Part shown: in pieces, positions 47,429 through 58,402 of the stretch
Layout: every line of letters begins with the position of its first letter
How positions within the stretch are numbered: position 1 is the first letter of the stretch
Source: Candidatus Hecatella orcuttiae
GTDB taxonomy: Archaea > Thermoproteota > Bathyarchaeia > Hecatellales > Hecatellaceae
Length of the DNA: 64,000 bases
Assembly: GCA_002011035.2 (NCBI GenBank)
Contig: MTLY02000001.1
Coordinates: 375,342 to 439,341, forward strand
Direction: 5' to 3'
Made by a program: the position numbers and the translations under genes
The notes under the pieces: generated by a model
Seen by the model: the letters and a program-made list of their open reading frames with translations, nothing else
What the model was told of the DNA's origin: nothing
The model's database searches: none

Positions 47429-48625
47429 TTAATGATCTTTTTTAATATCTTTAATCTTATTTACAATATATTTAAGCTCTTTTTCTTTGAGTAGGGGGCT
47501 ACTCGGTAAATAGAATCCGTTTCTTGCGATATAGTTAGCAACTGGACACTCATTACCTTTGACCCAACCTTTCTGAATAAAAATTTTTTGCAGATTGTAA
47601 GGAATGAATGCCTCACGTGTTTCTATACCGTGGTCTTTTAGTTTTTCCATTAGTAAATCTCTCGTAAAACCAAAGTTTTCACTATGGACCACCACATGGT
47701 ACATCCAATAGACATTTTTAGCGTAAGATTTTTCGACAGGAAGTTGTAGACCTAGAACATCTTTAAGATTTTCGGTATAATAGTGGGCAATGTGACGTTT
47801 TTTCTCAATTATTTTATCTATTTTTTTTAGCTGAGCACAGCCAATAGCAGCTTGTATATTTGTCATCCTATAATTAAAGCCAATATCTTGATGCATAAAT
47901 TTATTATTTGCTCCAAAAGCTAGGCTTTTAAGGGTACGAGCTTTATCTGCTATTTCAGAGTTGTTTGTAGTTAACATGCCTCCTTCTCCAGTAGTGATTA
48001 TTTTATTTGCGTAAAAACTAAAGCAACCCACATCACCTAAGGAGCCCACTTTTTTCCCTTTATACGTAGCTCCGTGTGCTTCAGCACAGTCCTCGATAAC
48101 ATATAATCCATATTTTTTAGCGATCTTAAGAACAGGATCCATATCGACAGGATGACCGTAAATGTGTGCAACTAAAATGGCCTTAGTGCGTTCGCTGATT
48201 TTTTCTTCAATTAAAGCTGAGTTAATATTCCAAGTGTCAGGTTCTATGTCGATGGGGAGAGGTTTAGCATATTGATAGAGAACAGCAAAAAATGTAGCCA
48301 TATTAGTGAAAGATGAAACTACAATTTCATCTTTTTGTTTGATTCCGAGTGAGGCTAACGCTAGATGTAACGCGGCGGTTCCGCTGCTTACAGCAATACC
48401 GTAAGAGCATCCCACGTAATGCGAGAATTCTTCTTCAAATTTGCCTATATATTCTCCATAAAGGCCTGAAATTTCTCCGCGGGAAATAGCGGAAACAACG
48501 TATTCAATTTCTTCTTCGCCCAATAACGGTTTGTATACTGGAATCTTCATCTTACACTCTTCCTTCAACCAGTGACTCCGACGCGCCAAGCCTGTAAGTG
48601 TCTTTTTCATAATATCGTCCCCCAC
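47429..48625 (-). CDS. DegT/DnrJ/EryC1/StrS sugar aminotransferase (start probably internal, near 48550)
   Basis: YGIAVSSGTAALHLALASLGI; VIEDCAEAHGATYKGKKVGSLGDVGCFSFYANKIITTGEGGM. Confidence 0.92.
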   Translation of the reverse strand: MGDDIMKKTLTGLARRSHWLKEECKMKIPVYKPLLGEEEIEYVVSAISRGEISGLYGEYIGKFEEEFSHYVGCSYGIAVSSGTAALHLALASLGIKQKDEIVVSSFTNMATFFAVLYQYAKPLPIDIEPDTWNINSALIEEKISERTKAILVAHIYGHPVDMDPVLKIAKKYGLYVIEDCAEAHGATYKGKKVGSLGDVGCFSFYANKIITTGEGGMLTTNNSEIADKARTLKSLAFGANNKFMHQDIGFNYRMTNIQAAIGCAQLKKIDKIIEKKRHIAHYYTENLKDVLGLQLPVEKSYAKNVYWMYHVVVHSENFGFTRDLLMEKLKDHGIETREAFIPYNLQKIFIQKGWVKGNECPVANYIARNGFYLPSSPLLKEKELKYIVNKIKDIKKDH

Positions 48626-48947
48626 GAAGCCCCTTCGTTAGGATGAGAAGTTCCGAGTCTTCCAAAGCGATTAGCGCATGTCTCTCCGTGGGGGGTGTGA
48701 AAATCAGGTCTTCAGATTTTACGATTTTAGTTTTAATTTTTCTTCCTGGCATTTGCGTTAAAAGTTTGAGTTTGCCTTTAAGGACGTAAGTATATTGAAT
48801 CGATTTCTTATGATAATGATTTCCGCGAACAGTTCCTTTTTTTGACAATATGAATGTAACATATTCTATTGGCTCATTTTCTAAGATATCAATTATCTTA
48901 CCTCTTTCATCTTCAAATACAGGATTTCTTTTGAGTACTTTCATTTT
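48552..48947 (-). CDS. Cupin-fold sugar epimerase/isomerase-like protein
   Basis: MKVLKRNPVFEDERGKIIDILENEPIEYVTFILSKKGTVRGNHYHKKSIQYTYVLKGKLKL; start placed at the internal ATG. Confidence 0.75.
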   Translation of the reverse strand, partial: KMKVLKRNPVFEDERGKIIDILENEPIEYVTFILSKKGTVRGNHYHKKSIQYTYVLKGKLKLLTQMPGRKIKTKIVKSEDLIFTPPTERHALIALEDSELLILTKGLRGGRYYEKDTYRLGASESLVEGRV

Positions 48948-48975
48948 TTCCAGCCCATACGCGTAATAGTTTAAC

Positions 48976-50211
48976 TCAGTTAACAATACGAGGTCTAGGA
49001 ATAGGAATAATGAATTTACCTCCCGCATCCTCATAATCCTTCAAGTTGTTCATTATTTCATCAGCAAAATTCCACGCTAATAGCAATACGTAGTTTGGCA
49101 TTCTTTTAATTAATTCCGAATCTGGTACAATTGGTATATGGGTTCCTGGCGTATATTTTCCTATTTTTAAAGTTGATTTTTCGGTGATAAAATCTATCGT
49201 ATCTGGACCTATTTTACAGTAATTAAGCAGTGTCATTCCTTTTGCTGGCGCGCTTAACCCAGCAATACATTTACCTTCATGTTTTAGTGACTTTAACATC
49301 CATGTAAGTTCTTCTCGGTTACGTTCAACATTTCTCGCAAAATTTATTAAAGTGTCTCTTTCGTAAAACTTTTTCTCGTTTTTAAGGAATTTATGAACAT
49401 TTTTAGAAACAGGATAAGTATTTTTTCTTGTTACGAAATAACGTAGTGAACCTCCATGAATACTTATTTTTTCGACATCGAATATTTCCATTCTAAACTT
49501 ATGAAACAGTACGTTCAAAGGTTTAATAGATAAATAGGATAGATGTTCATGGTATATGGTGTCATATTCTAGTTTTTCTATCAAATCGACTAAGTAAGGG
49601 GCCTCAATGATGAATACTCCCTCTTTATCTAGCAATATATCTACCGCCCTTGCTAAGGAATGAAGATCATCTATATGAGCGACAACATTTGTTCCGGTTA
49701 TGATTTTTGCTTTTCCTCTGGTCTTTACAATTTCACTTGCAACTTTTTCGTTAAAAAAGTCGTTTATAGTTTCGATACCATTTCTTCTGGCTATCTCGCA
49801 AATGTTAGGAGCTGGATCAATACCTAATACATTGGCTCCTTGGTTCTTGAAACCTTGTAGTAGCACACCAACGTTACTCCCAATGTCGATAACTAAATCT
49901 CCCGAAGAAAGACTGAATTTCGAGTATGCTGTTTTTGCTAAGGAGTGGAAGTGTTCTCTACCAGTTTTGGTAATAGACGACTCATACGGGTAATCTTTTT
50001 GGAATAATATTCTTGGTGAAACTACGTAATTAAGTTGAACCAAAGAACAATTGTTACAGATAAGGACTTTTAAAGGATACCATGTTTCTGGTCTATTCAA
50101 CCTATCTGGGGACAAGAAAGCATCTGCCGGAGGAGTAAATCCCAGATCTAAGAACATTGTTAAGTTCTTATCACGACATATTCTACAAGTCACTTGATAA
50201 TGGCTTCTCAT
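48976..50211 (-). CDS. Sugar C-methyltransferase-like protein with N-terminal zinc-binding domain
   Basis: CRICRDKNLTMFLDLGFTPPADAFL; VIDIGSNVGVLLQGFKNQGANVLGIDPAPNI; YHEHLSYLS; GLSAPAKGMTLLNY. Confidence 0.88.
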   Translation of the reverse strand: MRSHYQVTCRICRDKNLTMFLDLGFTPPADAFLSPDRLNRPETWYPLKVLICNNCSLVQLNYVVSPRILFQKDYPYESSITKTGREHFHSLAKTAYSKFSLSSGDLVIDIGSNVGVLLQGFKNQGANVLGIDPAPNICEIARRNGIETINDFFNEKVASEIVKTRGKAKIITGTNVVAHIDDLHSLARAVDILLDKEGVFIIEAPYLVDLIEKLEYDTIYHEHLSYLSIKPLNVLFHKFRMEIFDVEKISIHGGSLRYFVTRKNTYPVSKNVHKFLKNEKKFYERDTLINFARNVERNREELTWMLKSLKHEGKCIAGLSAPAKGMTLLNYCKIGPDTIDFITEKSTLKIGKYTPGTHIPIVPDSELIKRMPNYVLLLAWNFADEIMNNLKDYEDAGGKFIIPIPRPRIVN

Positions 50212-51302
50212 TCGTTATTCACCAGTTCTAGATAAACATCCATCGTTTTTTTAGCTATATTATCCCAAGATAAACAGTTTGCTTTTTGATAAGCCTTATA
50301 GGCTAACTCTTCTCTTAACGCCTCGTCTGTTAGGACATAACATATCAGTTCAGCTAATTTGTCTACATCATTCGGGAAAACGGTAATGACAGAATCACCT
50401 ACTATTTCTTTTATGTCAGGAGTGTCGCTCGTTATGATCGCTTTCTTACAGGCCATTCCTTCCAGTATAGGTAGGCAAAATCCTATTTTGGAGGGCATGA
50501 CTACTACATCGGCTAAATTGTAGTAGATGGGAAGTTTATCTTCTGGGATGTGCCCTAAGAATCGTATATGCTCAAGAATGCCTAAGTTTTTTGCTAATTT
50601 AATACCATCAAAAAAGAACCATTTCCCGCAGATCCAGAGTTCAACTTTCGAAAACTTCTCCACGACGGTTTTAAATGCTTCCATTAATACATCTGTGCCT
50701 TTTGCCGTGGAAAAACCTCCCACAAAGAGAACGATTTTTTTTCCTTCCTTTTTTTTAAGCATATTATTGCTTAATTTTAGAGGTCTAAAACGGTTAGTAT
50801 TTACTCCATAGGAGATAATCCTAATTTTATTGGGATTCACGCCTAGAGTCGAGATAAGGTCTCGTCGAGTTACTTCAAACGGAGCAATTAATATGTCACT
50901 TCTAACGGCTATACGCGAGCATATTCTCAAATACTGAAACCGAACTGAAGCACTAAAATTCAACTTTTTCTGATAAAAACTTGTTAACGATTCTTTAATC
51001 GGGATCAAGTCATGGAAGGTCGTAACTAGAGGGAATTTATGGAACAGTAAAGCGGCTTTAGCAAGTTGGGGTGAAGCTGCATGATAGACATCTGCTCTGA
51101 CAGGTATAGTTTTTATGGGGAGGATTATTTCTTTTACGCCCCAATACAGAATATTTGATAGAGTGCCTTGGCTCAAGATAGTTAAGTTGAAGTATCTTCT
51201 TACCCTTTCGCTCAACTCAAAACAGTATCTATCAATACCATAGCCTGTATCGGCTACAGGGTTGTTAGCTAACAAGCATACCTTGATAACGTTTCCCTCC
51301 AA
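50208..51302 (-). CDS. Glycosyltransferase family 4
   Basis: IVLFVGGFSTAKGTDVLMEAF; VVMPSKIGFCLPILEGMACKKAIITSD. Confidence 0.9.
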   Translation of the reverse strand: MEGNVIKVCLLANNPVADTGYGIDRYCFELSERVRRYFNLTILSQGTLSNILYWGVKEIILPIKTIPVRADVYHAASPQLAKAALLFHKFPLVTTFHDLIPIKESLTSFYQKKLNFSASVRFQYLRICSRIAVRSDILIAPFEVTRRDLISTLGVNPNKIRIISYGVNTNRFRPLKLSNNMLKKKEGKKIVLFVGGFSTAKGTDVLMEAFKTVVEKFSKVELWICGKWFFFDGIKLAKNLGILEHIRFLGHIPEDKLPIYYNLADVVVMPSKIGFCLPILEGMACKKAIITSDTPDIKEIVGDSVITVFPNDVDKLAELICYVLTDEALREELAYKAYQKANCLSWDNIAKKTMDVYLELVNNE

Positions 51303-51314
51303 TTAATAGTCAAT

Positions 51315-52547
51315 TTAGGTTGGCAAAGTTACTTCTCTTTTTATGATGTCTAAGATTCTTCTAACATTTTTCTCGGATGCACACATTTTCTTAATAGTTT
51401 CTCTGGCTTTTTTACCTACCTCATCTGCTGTTTTAGGATTCTCAAGTATTATCTCAAGTTTATTCGCTATTTCTTCAATATCACCCACTCCTGCAAGAAA
51501 GCCATTTTCTCCGTCGGATATAAGTTCAGAAGTCCATTTTATTCTTGTTGTAACCACTGGTTTTCCTGCCGCCATGGCTTCAATGAGCTTTATTGAAGGC
51601 GTGTCACGGTACGGTAAAGCGATGACGGTGGACGGTAACATTAATTCGTGGTACACATCATTTACTTTGCCTATTCTTATCAAGCGAGACTCCAGCTTAA
51701 ATTTTCGAATAAGCTTATTGAGGTAGTGTTCTGTTAGTCCATGGATGTTAGTAGATGCGATTACCAACTTTGCTTGCGGGTACCGATCAATAATTTTAGA
51801 GAATGCCAAGACTAGGTCGAGTACACCTCTTCCTTGCCACAGATGCCCCAAGTACGTAATTAAGCATTCGTGATTTCTTGCTTCCCAAGTTAAGGTCGGC
51901 AAATCCACATGCGGGTAAACTACGTATATATTGTTTCCTACGGGAATAAATTTTTGAATGAGCCTCTTTACATAGTTTGATGAGGCTATTATCTTTGTGA
52001 CATTTTTCAATCCCCATTTCTGTAGAATTTCTCTTCTGAATAACTCTCTGGGCAACGTATTGATGAATTGGTTAATCTTGTATGTCAGGGGTATTTTATA
52101 ACCCTTTAGAGTTTCACTGTCTCCCTTCCACCACATCCAGGGTTCTGTATATTCAAAGACATAATGAACAGTCGGGATACCTGTTAACCTGCCTAGCAAT
52201 GCGGCGAATACAGCTGAAAACGATGTACCACATGTATAAATCACATCCAAATTTAGCTTTCTTAAAATTCTGGCAGCTTTGGAAATTATTTCAGGAGAAA
52301 ACACTCCAGAAAAATAAGATATTTCTTTGCGATCTAAAAAGGTTCGGCTAAAAGGTGTTATTACACCTGTCAAAGAGGATATTGTATAGAGACCTCCATT
52401 TTCTACGGATGTTTTTCCTTCAGCTAACACTGTCACTTCGTTTCCTAGTTTTGCAAACCATTCCACTTGGTTTTTTAAAAGAACCATGTACGACGGTGAG
52501 TTAGGTCTTGGTGTCAAATATGCAGATTCAAAAACCCCTATCCTCAA
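51315..52547 (-). CDS. Glycosyltransferase family 4
   Basis: ITYLGHLWQGRGVLDLVLAF; IALPYRDTPSIKLIEAMAAGKPVVTT. Confidence 0.9.
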   Translation of the reverse strand: MRIGVFESAYLTPRPNSPSYMVLLKNQVEWFAKLGNEVTVLAEGKTSVENGGLYTISSLTGVITPFSRTFLDRKEISYFSGVFSPEIISKAARILRKLNLDVIYTCGTSFSAVFAALLGRLTGIPTVHYVFEYTEPWMWWKGDSETLKGYKIPLTYKINQFINTLPRELFRREILQKWGLKNVTKIIASSNYVKRLIQKFIPVGNNIYVVYPHVDLPTLTWEARNHECLITYLGHLWQGRGVLDLVLAFSKIIDRYPQAKLVIASTNIHGLTEHYLNKLIRKFKLESRLIRIGKVNDVYHELMLPSTVIALPYRDTPSIKLIEAMAAGKPVVTTRIKWTSELISDGENGFLAGVGDIEEIANKLEIILENPKTADEVGKKARETIKKMCASEKNVRRILDIIKREVTLPT

Positions 52548-52661
52548 AGCCGCTCACCATTCAGAGAAAATCTGTTCTTTACATTACCTGAAAATCTTAA
52601 GATTTAATGCGTATCTCACACTCGGCACTAACAATCTTTGCATGATTTATACCAGTCATCT

Positions 52662-53438
52662 TTATGAAGTTTTTAGTGTTTGAGGGGCTGGAACATCAAT
52701 GTTTTTTGTTATCAAAACGAACTTTCTTGTGGCGTATCTTCTTAAAAATGGAAGCTGCGAAAAGAGACTGTCAAATAATTTTAGGGGCTTGAGTAATATT
52801 TCTGGAATTTTGTCGTAAAGTGTAAGACCTAATAGGAAAGCGCTTGCGGATCCTCGTATAGACAATTCGGCGTCATTTATACAACCTTGTAGTTCTTTGA
52901 GATTAGTAAAATCTCCACGCTTTTCCTTTTGAGCCCCTATAAGCGCTAGTAAGCTTTCACTATCATAATAGTCGAAGACCATGAAGCCTCTTGAATTTAA
53001 TACTCTACTCACTTCTTTAAAGACCACGTATTTGTTTGATAGATGAGAAATTAGCCGTATACTGATTACACCATTAAAGGAAGCTTGTTTAAACGGCAAA
53101 TACCTAGCATCACCTAATACTAGATCCACATTCGGCTTCAAGCTTCTAAAAACCATATTTAAATTTTTTTTAGCCATGCTTAACATAGCCAAAGAAGAGT
53201 CAAGGCCGATATAATTATTCACGGATTTGTTGTTCATTAAATTAAATCCAAATGCACCACTCCCTATCCCTAATTCGACGACCACCTCTTTAGAATTGAC
53301 TTTTTCCATAAGTTGACTTACCGCTTTAACCTCTGTTTCTATGACCACAAGGCCGCGAAGACTGACGCGTTCTTCAATGTATTTCTTTGCTTTGCTTATT
53401 GAGGTATAAGCCTTGGAGTAGGGCTCCATCGTCTTCAA
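52662..53438 (-). CDS. SAM-dependent methyltransferase
   Basis: VVELGIGSGAFGFNLMNNKSVNNYIGLDSSLAML; GVISIRLISHL. Confidence 0.85.
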   Translation of the reverse strand: MKTMEPYSKAYTSISKAKKYIEERVSLRGLVVIETEVKAVSQLMEKVNSKEVVVELGIGSGAFGFNLMNNKSVNNYIGLDSSLAMLSMAKKNLNMVFRSLKPNVDLVLGDARYLPFKQASFNGVISIRLISHLSNKYVVFKEVSRVLNSRGFMVFDYYDSESLLALIGAQKEKRGDFTNLKELQGCINDAELSIRGSASAFLLGLTLYDKIPEILLKPLKLFDSLFSQLPFLRRYATRKFVLITKNIDVPAPQTLKTS

Positions 53439-53446
53439 CCTATTAG

Positions 53447-54622
53447 TTAAGCCCTTGCTACTTCTTTAATTATTTTCAGCATTTCTTTAATGACTAAGTT
53501 CCAATTGCACATTGCCAAGATTCGTTCTCTCGCTCTTTTACCAATTTCTTGAGCTGATTCGGTGTGTAGCAAAGTCATTCTGATCTTCTGGACTAATGCC
53601 TTTATATCCATAACGTCTATAAGAAAGCCTGTTTCACCATCTTTGATAAATTCTTGAATTCCGCCCAGCTTCGTAGTAATTACTGGTTTACCAGTAGCCA
53701 TAGCCTCCAGAATAGTTAAAGGTGGATCTAAAACGTAACTTCGGAAAGGTAAACAGATAGTAGTCGAAGGCATTAAAATTTCTCGATATATATCATTACA
53801 AAAGCCTTTCCATATAATTTTTGAATTGAGGTTCAAATTGTTTATTATTCTTTCACAATAATGTTTAGTAACGGGGTCATCCCGCGGAGAAGCTATCATT
53901 AATCTTACATTATGTTTTTCTTTAGCAACCTGTGAAAAAGCTGTTATTACATCTAGGGGACCTCTCCACATAGCCAAAGCTCCAAAATAGGTCAGAGTAT
54001 ATTTCGAGGACGCAAAAATATCTGTTACTAAGTTTGGTATATAAATTCCTGGCGGTATTATTTTTATGTTAAGAAGATTAGGGGTTATTTTTTGTAAAAT
54101 ACATTTAATATATTTAGACGTGACTACTAATTGAGTTACATTAGATAGACTCCATTTAAGAATAAATTTAAAAGAATGAATCTTGTTATCGAATAGATTT
54201 GGTGTTTTAATTTTTTTAAACAACATAAAAGCAGATAAAAACTCATTAATTGATGTTGGATAATTTATTGTATCAATATGATGAATAACAGGCACGTTTG
54301 TTAATTTTTCTAAAAGTGCTGAAATAATGCTGAATGATATAGAATTGCGGACATAAATAACATCAAATTTTTCTTTTTTAATTATTTTTGAGATTTCAAT
54401 AAATGATTGTAATTTTTCATTATATAATCCTTTTTTTAAATATTTTATTTGAAAAACATTTAAGATGTCGTTTGAAATCGGAAATTTTCCTCGTTCTGTT
54501 AATATGATAATATCAGAATGGGGAAGATGTTCCATAAGATGCAATATGGTACTGAGTAATTGTTTATTGGTTCCATAAACAACATCCTGTAATATTCCTG
54601 GCGCAACGATTCCTATTTTCAT
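53447..54622 (-). CDS. Glycosyltransferase family 4
   Basis: TYFGALAMWRGPLDVITAF; ICLPFRSYVLDPPLTILEAMATGKPVITT. Confidence 0.9.
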   Translation of the reverse strand: MKIGIVAPGILQDVVYGTNKQLLSTILHLMEHLPHSDIIILTERGKFPISNDILNVFQIKYLKKGLYNEKLQSFIEISKIIKKEKFDVIYVRNSISFSIISALLEKLTNVPVIHHIDTINYPTSINEFLSAFMLFKKIKTPNLFDNKIHSFKFILKWSLSNVTQLVVTSKYIKCILQKITPNLLNIKIIPPGIYIPNLVTDIFASSKYTLTYFGALAMWRGPLDVITAFSQVAKEKHNVRLMIASPRDDPVTKHYCERIINNLNLNSKIIWKGFCNDIYREILMPSTTICLPFRSYVLDPPLTILEAMATGKPVITTKLGGIQEFIKDGETGFLIDVMDIKALVQKIRMTLLHTESAQEIGKRARERILAMCNWNLVIKEMLKIIKEVARA

Positions 54623-57600
54623 CTTTTGCCCTTAACAAGATTTAGAATTTTTTTAAAAAAATTAGTTGGAATAGATATTAATAGTGTTAAAACACTAAAT
54701 GATACGAATGACATGTAAAACCCAAATTCGTATAATAGTTGCTTATCAAATTTTAAATACATGTCGAAAGTTCCTGTTTTATTGATAAAAAAGATATTGC
54801 CAAAAGAATACGCAGGATAACTTTTTATGTAAGTTTCGTTATTTAAATAAATTTTCCATGAAGGATTATATCTTTCAGAGAAGAATACATAAAAAGGTTC
54901 AGATGCTCTGGCAGAGATCACGTAGTTTGTTGGGTTAATTTTTTGCGCTCTAAAGTCTGCCGGTTTAGAAGTTTGGGGTCTAAACGATGATTCTATTATT
55001 GTAAGTTGATCTAAATATATAATATTTTTTTTATCAGGTTTAAATTGTATTTTAAAATGGCCTTCATACAAATGTAATTCTCCGATTTTGTACCATTCAT
55101 ATTTGGATGTAGAATTTAATCGAATTGTAAATTTATGGTGGTTGTTGACCTCGACATTCACAGTAGATGGAATTTCACTCAAGCATCTCACGTACAGATT
55201 ATAGAAACCTTGTTTTGGGATATATAGAGAATAGCTGAACGGCATTTCCTTAACAGAAAAAGCAAACCCTTCGCTTGTGTTTACTCCGTAATCTTCTGAA
55301 AGCATTATCCCCGTAACACCCACTCCTCCTTCATCAAGAAACCAACTTCCGGCTTCATACTTTGCGATCCTTATCTTTGCCACATCAGAGAGGTTTGCTG
55401 GATTATGCCAGAAAACATCGGGTTCTTTCAATGGTAAAATAAGTTCTTTCCAGCCAAACCAGTTTTCGATTAGTCGCCATTCCTGAGCTTGGCCTAGCGA
55501 GTCTTCAATTCGGATAGTTAACCGTTCACCTGTGTTTTTTCCATACCACCATAATGAAAGGAAATCGTAACCACTCCAATCTTCAGATGGGGAGTATGTA
55601 TGATCCATTGCCGCATAAGTATAATTACCACCAGAAGGAACTGTAAACTTAAATGCTTTATCTCCCTTTTTTACTATTACTGTTTCAGTTGTTATTGCAG
55701 GAGCACCAAGCTTTCCCTCAGATCCGCCGAATGAAATAGTCCAAAACTCCGCATTCTCATCATCCCATTTTGCGGTGAAGAGAGATTTCTTTAACTTAAT
55801 ATCATCTTGAACCGACCCCATTTCAGAAAATAAAATTATCTGCTTATTTAGCATTATTTCAGTAACTAATTTTTTTGCTTCCTCAACGGCTTCTTTCGGA
55901 ACAACAACTACATTCGTAATAGCATTTTCTCCTTTTTCACTTTCAATTGCAAGTATATGATTGCCGTAATTTAAATTGACATCTCCTACGTGCGCCCATC
56001 TAAAACCCGCGTCAGCTATTCTTTTTGTTCTAATTTCTTTAATTTTTAAATCATCGATGTAAAACTTAATTTTTGATGCTTCGGGACCAAAGTAAAGTTT
56101 TGAGTAAACTTCATAGACCCCTTTTTGTTCTACATAAAATGGAATACGCAAAGTAGAAGGGACAAATGTAAAAGCTACATGTTCTAATTGTGCTTGGTAA
56201 CGCCATTTATACCAAATCCAACCTGTAAAACTCCATCCTTCATCTGGAGAAAATTCTGAGACATAGTGAATAGGGTAAAAAAGGTATTTTTTTGATGCTG
56301 CAGCTAAAATTATATCAAAAAAATGGCCATCTTGAATTATAACTGCAACATTTGGAAGATTAGCAAGGGTAATAAGATCATTTTTTGTTAATTGTTGCAC
56401 GAAAATTAAACCTAAATCATCTAGTTTTAATCCGTCTAAATAACTAAGGCTGATTAAACCATCAAGATCCCCTGCGAATAAACCAATACGACTAATAGGA
56501 AAGGTATGGCCTTGGAATCTTTTATTAACAAAAATTTGTATAGAATCTATTAAGCTAAGTTGCGTTAAGTCTTTCTGCTGTTTTATAGTATTGATAATTT
56601 TTTTATTAGTAAACTCCATTTCGGGAAATTCTAGCGCCCATCCATGGTCTGTTGCTGTTGTGCGTTTATTTAGGTCTAGAATAATATATTTAACGGCTGC
56701 TAAGTTAAGAAGTTCAGCCAAGTATTCTGTTCGATTTTCATACAATGTTTTAATTAAAAACCTTTCAAATGGCGGAGAATTTACCTTCCCGTAATATATA
56801 AAATCTCTGCCTATATATCTGGACATCATGTCATAGCCGGGAGTTGGGCTATATTTTGCGTCATTATATAACGTGGGATAGGGTGCAGGTAATGTAAAAA
56901 CTCTGAAATCGTCGGGTTCGGTGGAAAGCCAATGTAATAACTGTTCATATTTTTCTCCGAATTCATATGTTTGCATTCTACCACCAAAGTTGCCAGTAAA
57001 AAATGGATAAGCATAAGTAGAAATGCTACTTATGAAAATTAAGAATATGATAAGTAATGAAATAATCTTAATTTTGCCATCAGGTTTTAAAGTAGCAATT
57101 CTATTATGATTTCTTATTAAAACTACACGCTTAATTAATTTATAGAGGTAATGTTTGAATGTTTCAGATGATAATCCTAAGAGAACAGCTAGCCCTAAAC
57201 TTTGTAGAGGATACCACTTTTCGACGCTTCTAAAGATCTGTAAGAATGGAATAGATTCTAATATTAAGAACCATAAAGATCCAAGTATTCCCTTTGTCGC
57301 TGAAACTAAAGTAACACCCAAAACTGTTAAAGTAGCAAAAAAAATAATTCTACAATCCTTCTTGGAAAATAAAAGAATAGAAAAAGCAAAAATTACTGGA
57401 ATAAAACTTAAAAGTTGCCATATAGGCGCATCCCTAACTACGAGGGTAAAATAGCCAAGGTGTGTACCTATAAATCGTAGGACTTCATTAGGCTCATATC
57501 CTTCTGAGATAAAAAATCTCATAGGAATATATCCTAACTGAGCTGATATTATTTGCGCTCCCTTGCTTTGGAATATATCTACAATAAAGGGAACAGTCCA

Positions 57601-58380
57601 GTAAGCTTGAATTAAAAACGGAGCAAATAATATGATGAATGTGTTTCTCATGCTCTTTAAGAAGTAATCTTTATTTCTCTTAGCTAAACCGCTATAGATA
57701 AAACAGAATAGTAAGAGCATTATTGATATGACAAAATAATTTGTAATCCGCATACTTGCAATAGCTGACAGTATGCAAGTTAGTAGAAGACACTTAAATT
57801 TATGACTTCCTTCAAGAGAGCATGCGAAAAAAGCGAGGACTAAAGGCAGCAATGCGTAGGTTAATACCATACCAAGATGACCTACTGCGAATTTGTTGAA
57901 AATATCAGGTGTCATCATGTAGAAGACCCCTGCTATAATTGATGAGGAAATCGTGACTTTCATTTGTCTGCATAGATAAAACATGGAATATCCAGCTAAA
58001 ACCATCGCAAATATGCTGACAAATTTAGAGATAGCTTCACCATCCATGCCGAGCAGGGATAGAGAGTAAAGAAATAGCTTATAGTAAAGCCCTGACGAGA
58101 AATGCTCGCTTCCGAAAGAGCCCATTGTACCGCCCCAAACGTAGAGGTCCTCTTCGAACAGTTGCTTAAATTGAATCGAGAATGGCGGGATATTCCATTC
58201 GCCCTCCATAGTGATAACACCAGGGGAAGTGATTACCTTCCGAAACGTGATGAAAGATATGCCTAGAAAAAAGGAGAATACACCTAGATTCTGAACAAAC
58301 GCCCTCATTAATACTTTCTTTTCTAACATTTCTAGATTCTTTCTTTTCGAATATTCAATACAATAGTCTCTCCGCAACAT
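54619..58380 (-). CDS. Giant GT-C/YfhO-like membrane protein with galactose-binding/CBM-like domains
   Basis: N-terminal multi-TM (PDIFNKFAVGHLGMVLTYALLPLVLAF); large extracellular region including a CIA30/CBM11-like segment (WDDENAEFWTISFGGSEG...DWSGYDFLSLWWYGKNTGERLTIRIED); C-terminal TM. Confidence 0.75.
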   Translation of the reverse strand: MLRRDYCIEYSKRKNLEMLEKKVLMRAFVQNLGVFSFFLGISFITFRKVITSPGVITMEGEWNIPPFSIQFKQLFEEDLYVWGGTMGSFGSEHFSSGLYYKLFLYSLSLLGMDGEAISKFVSIFAMVLAGYSMFYLCRQMKVTISSSIIAGVFYMMTPDIFNKFAVGHLGMVLTYALLPLVLAFFACSLEGSHKFKCLLLTCILSAIASMRITNYFVISIMLLLFCFIYSGLAKRNKDYFLKSMRNTFIILFAPFLIQAYWTVPFIVDIFQSKGAQIISAQLGYIPMRFFISEGYEPNEVLRFIGTHLGYFTLVVRDAPIWQLLSFIPVIFAFSILLFSKKDCRIIFFATLTVLGVTLVSATKGILGSLWFLILESIPFLQIFRSVEKWYPLQSLGLAVLLGLSSETFKHYLYKLIKRVVLIRNHNRIATLKPDGKIKIISLLIIFLIFISSISTYAYPFFTGNFGGRMQTYEFGEKYEQLLHWLSTEPDDFRVFTLPAPYPTLYNDAKYSPTPGYDMMSRYIGRDFIYYGKVNSPPFERFLIKTLYENRTEYLAELLNLAAVKYIILDLNKRTTATDHGWALEFPEMEFTNKKIINTIKQQKDLTQLSLIDSIQIFVNKRFQGHTFPISRIGLFAGDLDGLISLSYLDGLKLDDLGLIFVQQLTKNDLITLANLPNVAVIIQDGHFFDIILAAASKKYLFYPIHYVSEFSPDEGWSFTGWIWYKWRYQAQLEHVAFTFVPSTLRIPFYVEQKGVYEVYSKLYFGPEASKIKFYIDDLKIKEIRTKRIADAGFRWAHVGDVNLNYGNHILAIESEKGENAITNVVVVPKEAVEEAKKLVTEIMLNKQIILFSEMGSVQDDIKLKKSLFTAKWDDENAEFWTISFGGSEGKLGAPAITTETVIVKKGDKAFKFTVPSGGNYTYAAMDHTYSPSEDWSGYDFLSLWWYGKNTGERLTIRIEDSLGQAQEWRLIENWFGWKELILPLKEPDVFWHNPANLSDVAKIRIAKYEAGSWFLDEGGVGVTGIMLSEDYGVNTSEGFAFSVKEMPFSYSLYIPKQGFYNLYVRCLSEIPSTVNVEVNNHHKFTIRLNSTSKYEWYKIGELHLYEGHFKIQFKPDKKNIIYLDQLTIIESSFRPQTSKPADFRAQKINPTNYVISARASEPFYVFFSERYNPSWKIYLNNETYIKSYPAYSFGNIFFINKTGTFDMYLKFDKQLLYEFGFYMSFVSFSVLTLLISIPTNFFKKILNLVKGKR

Positions 58381-58402
58381 GATGTCAAAAACTTGATTTT
58401 TC

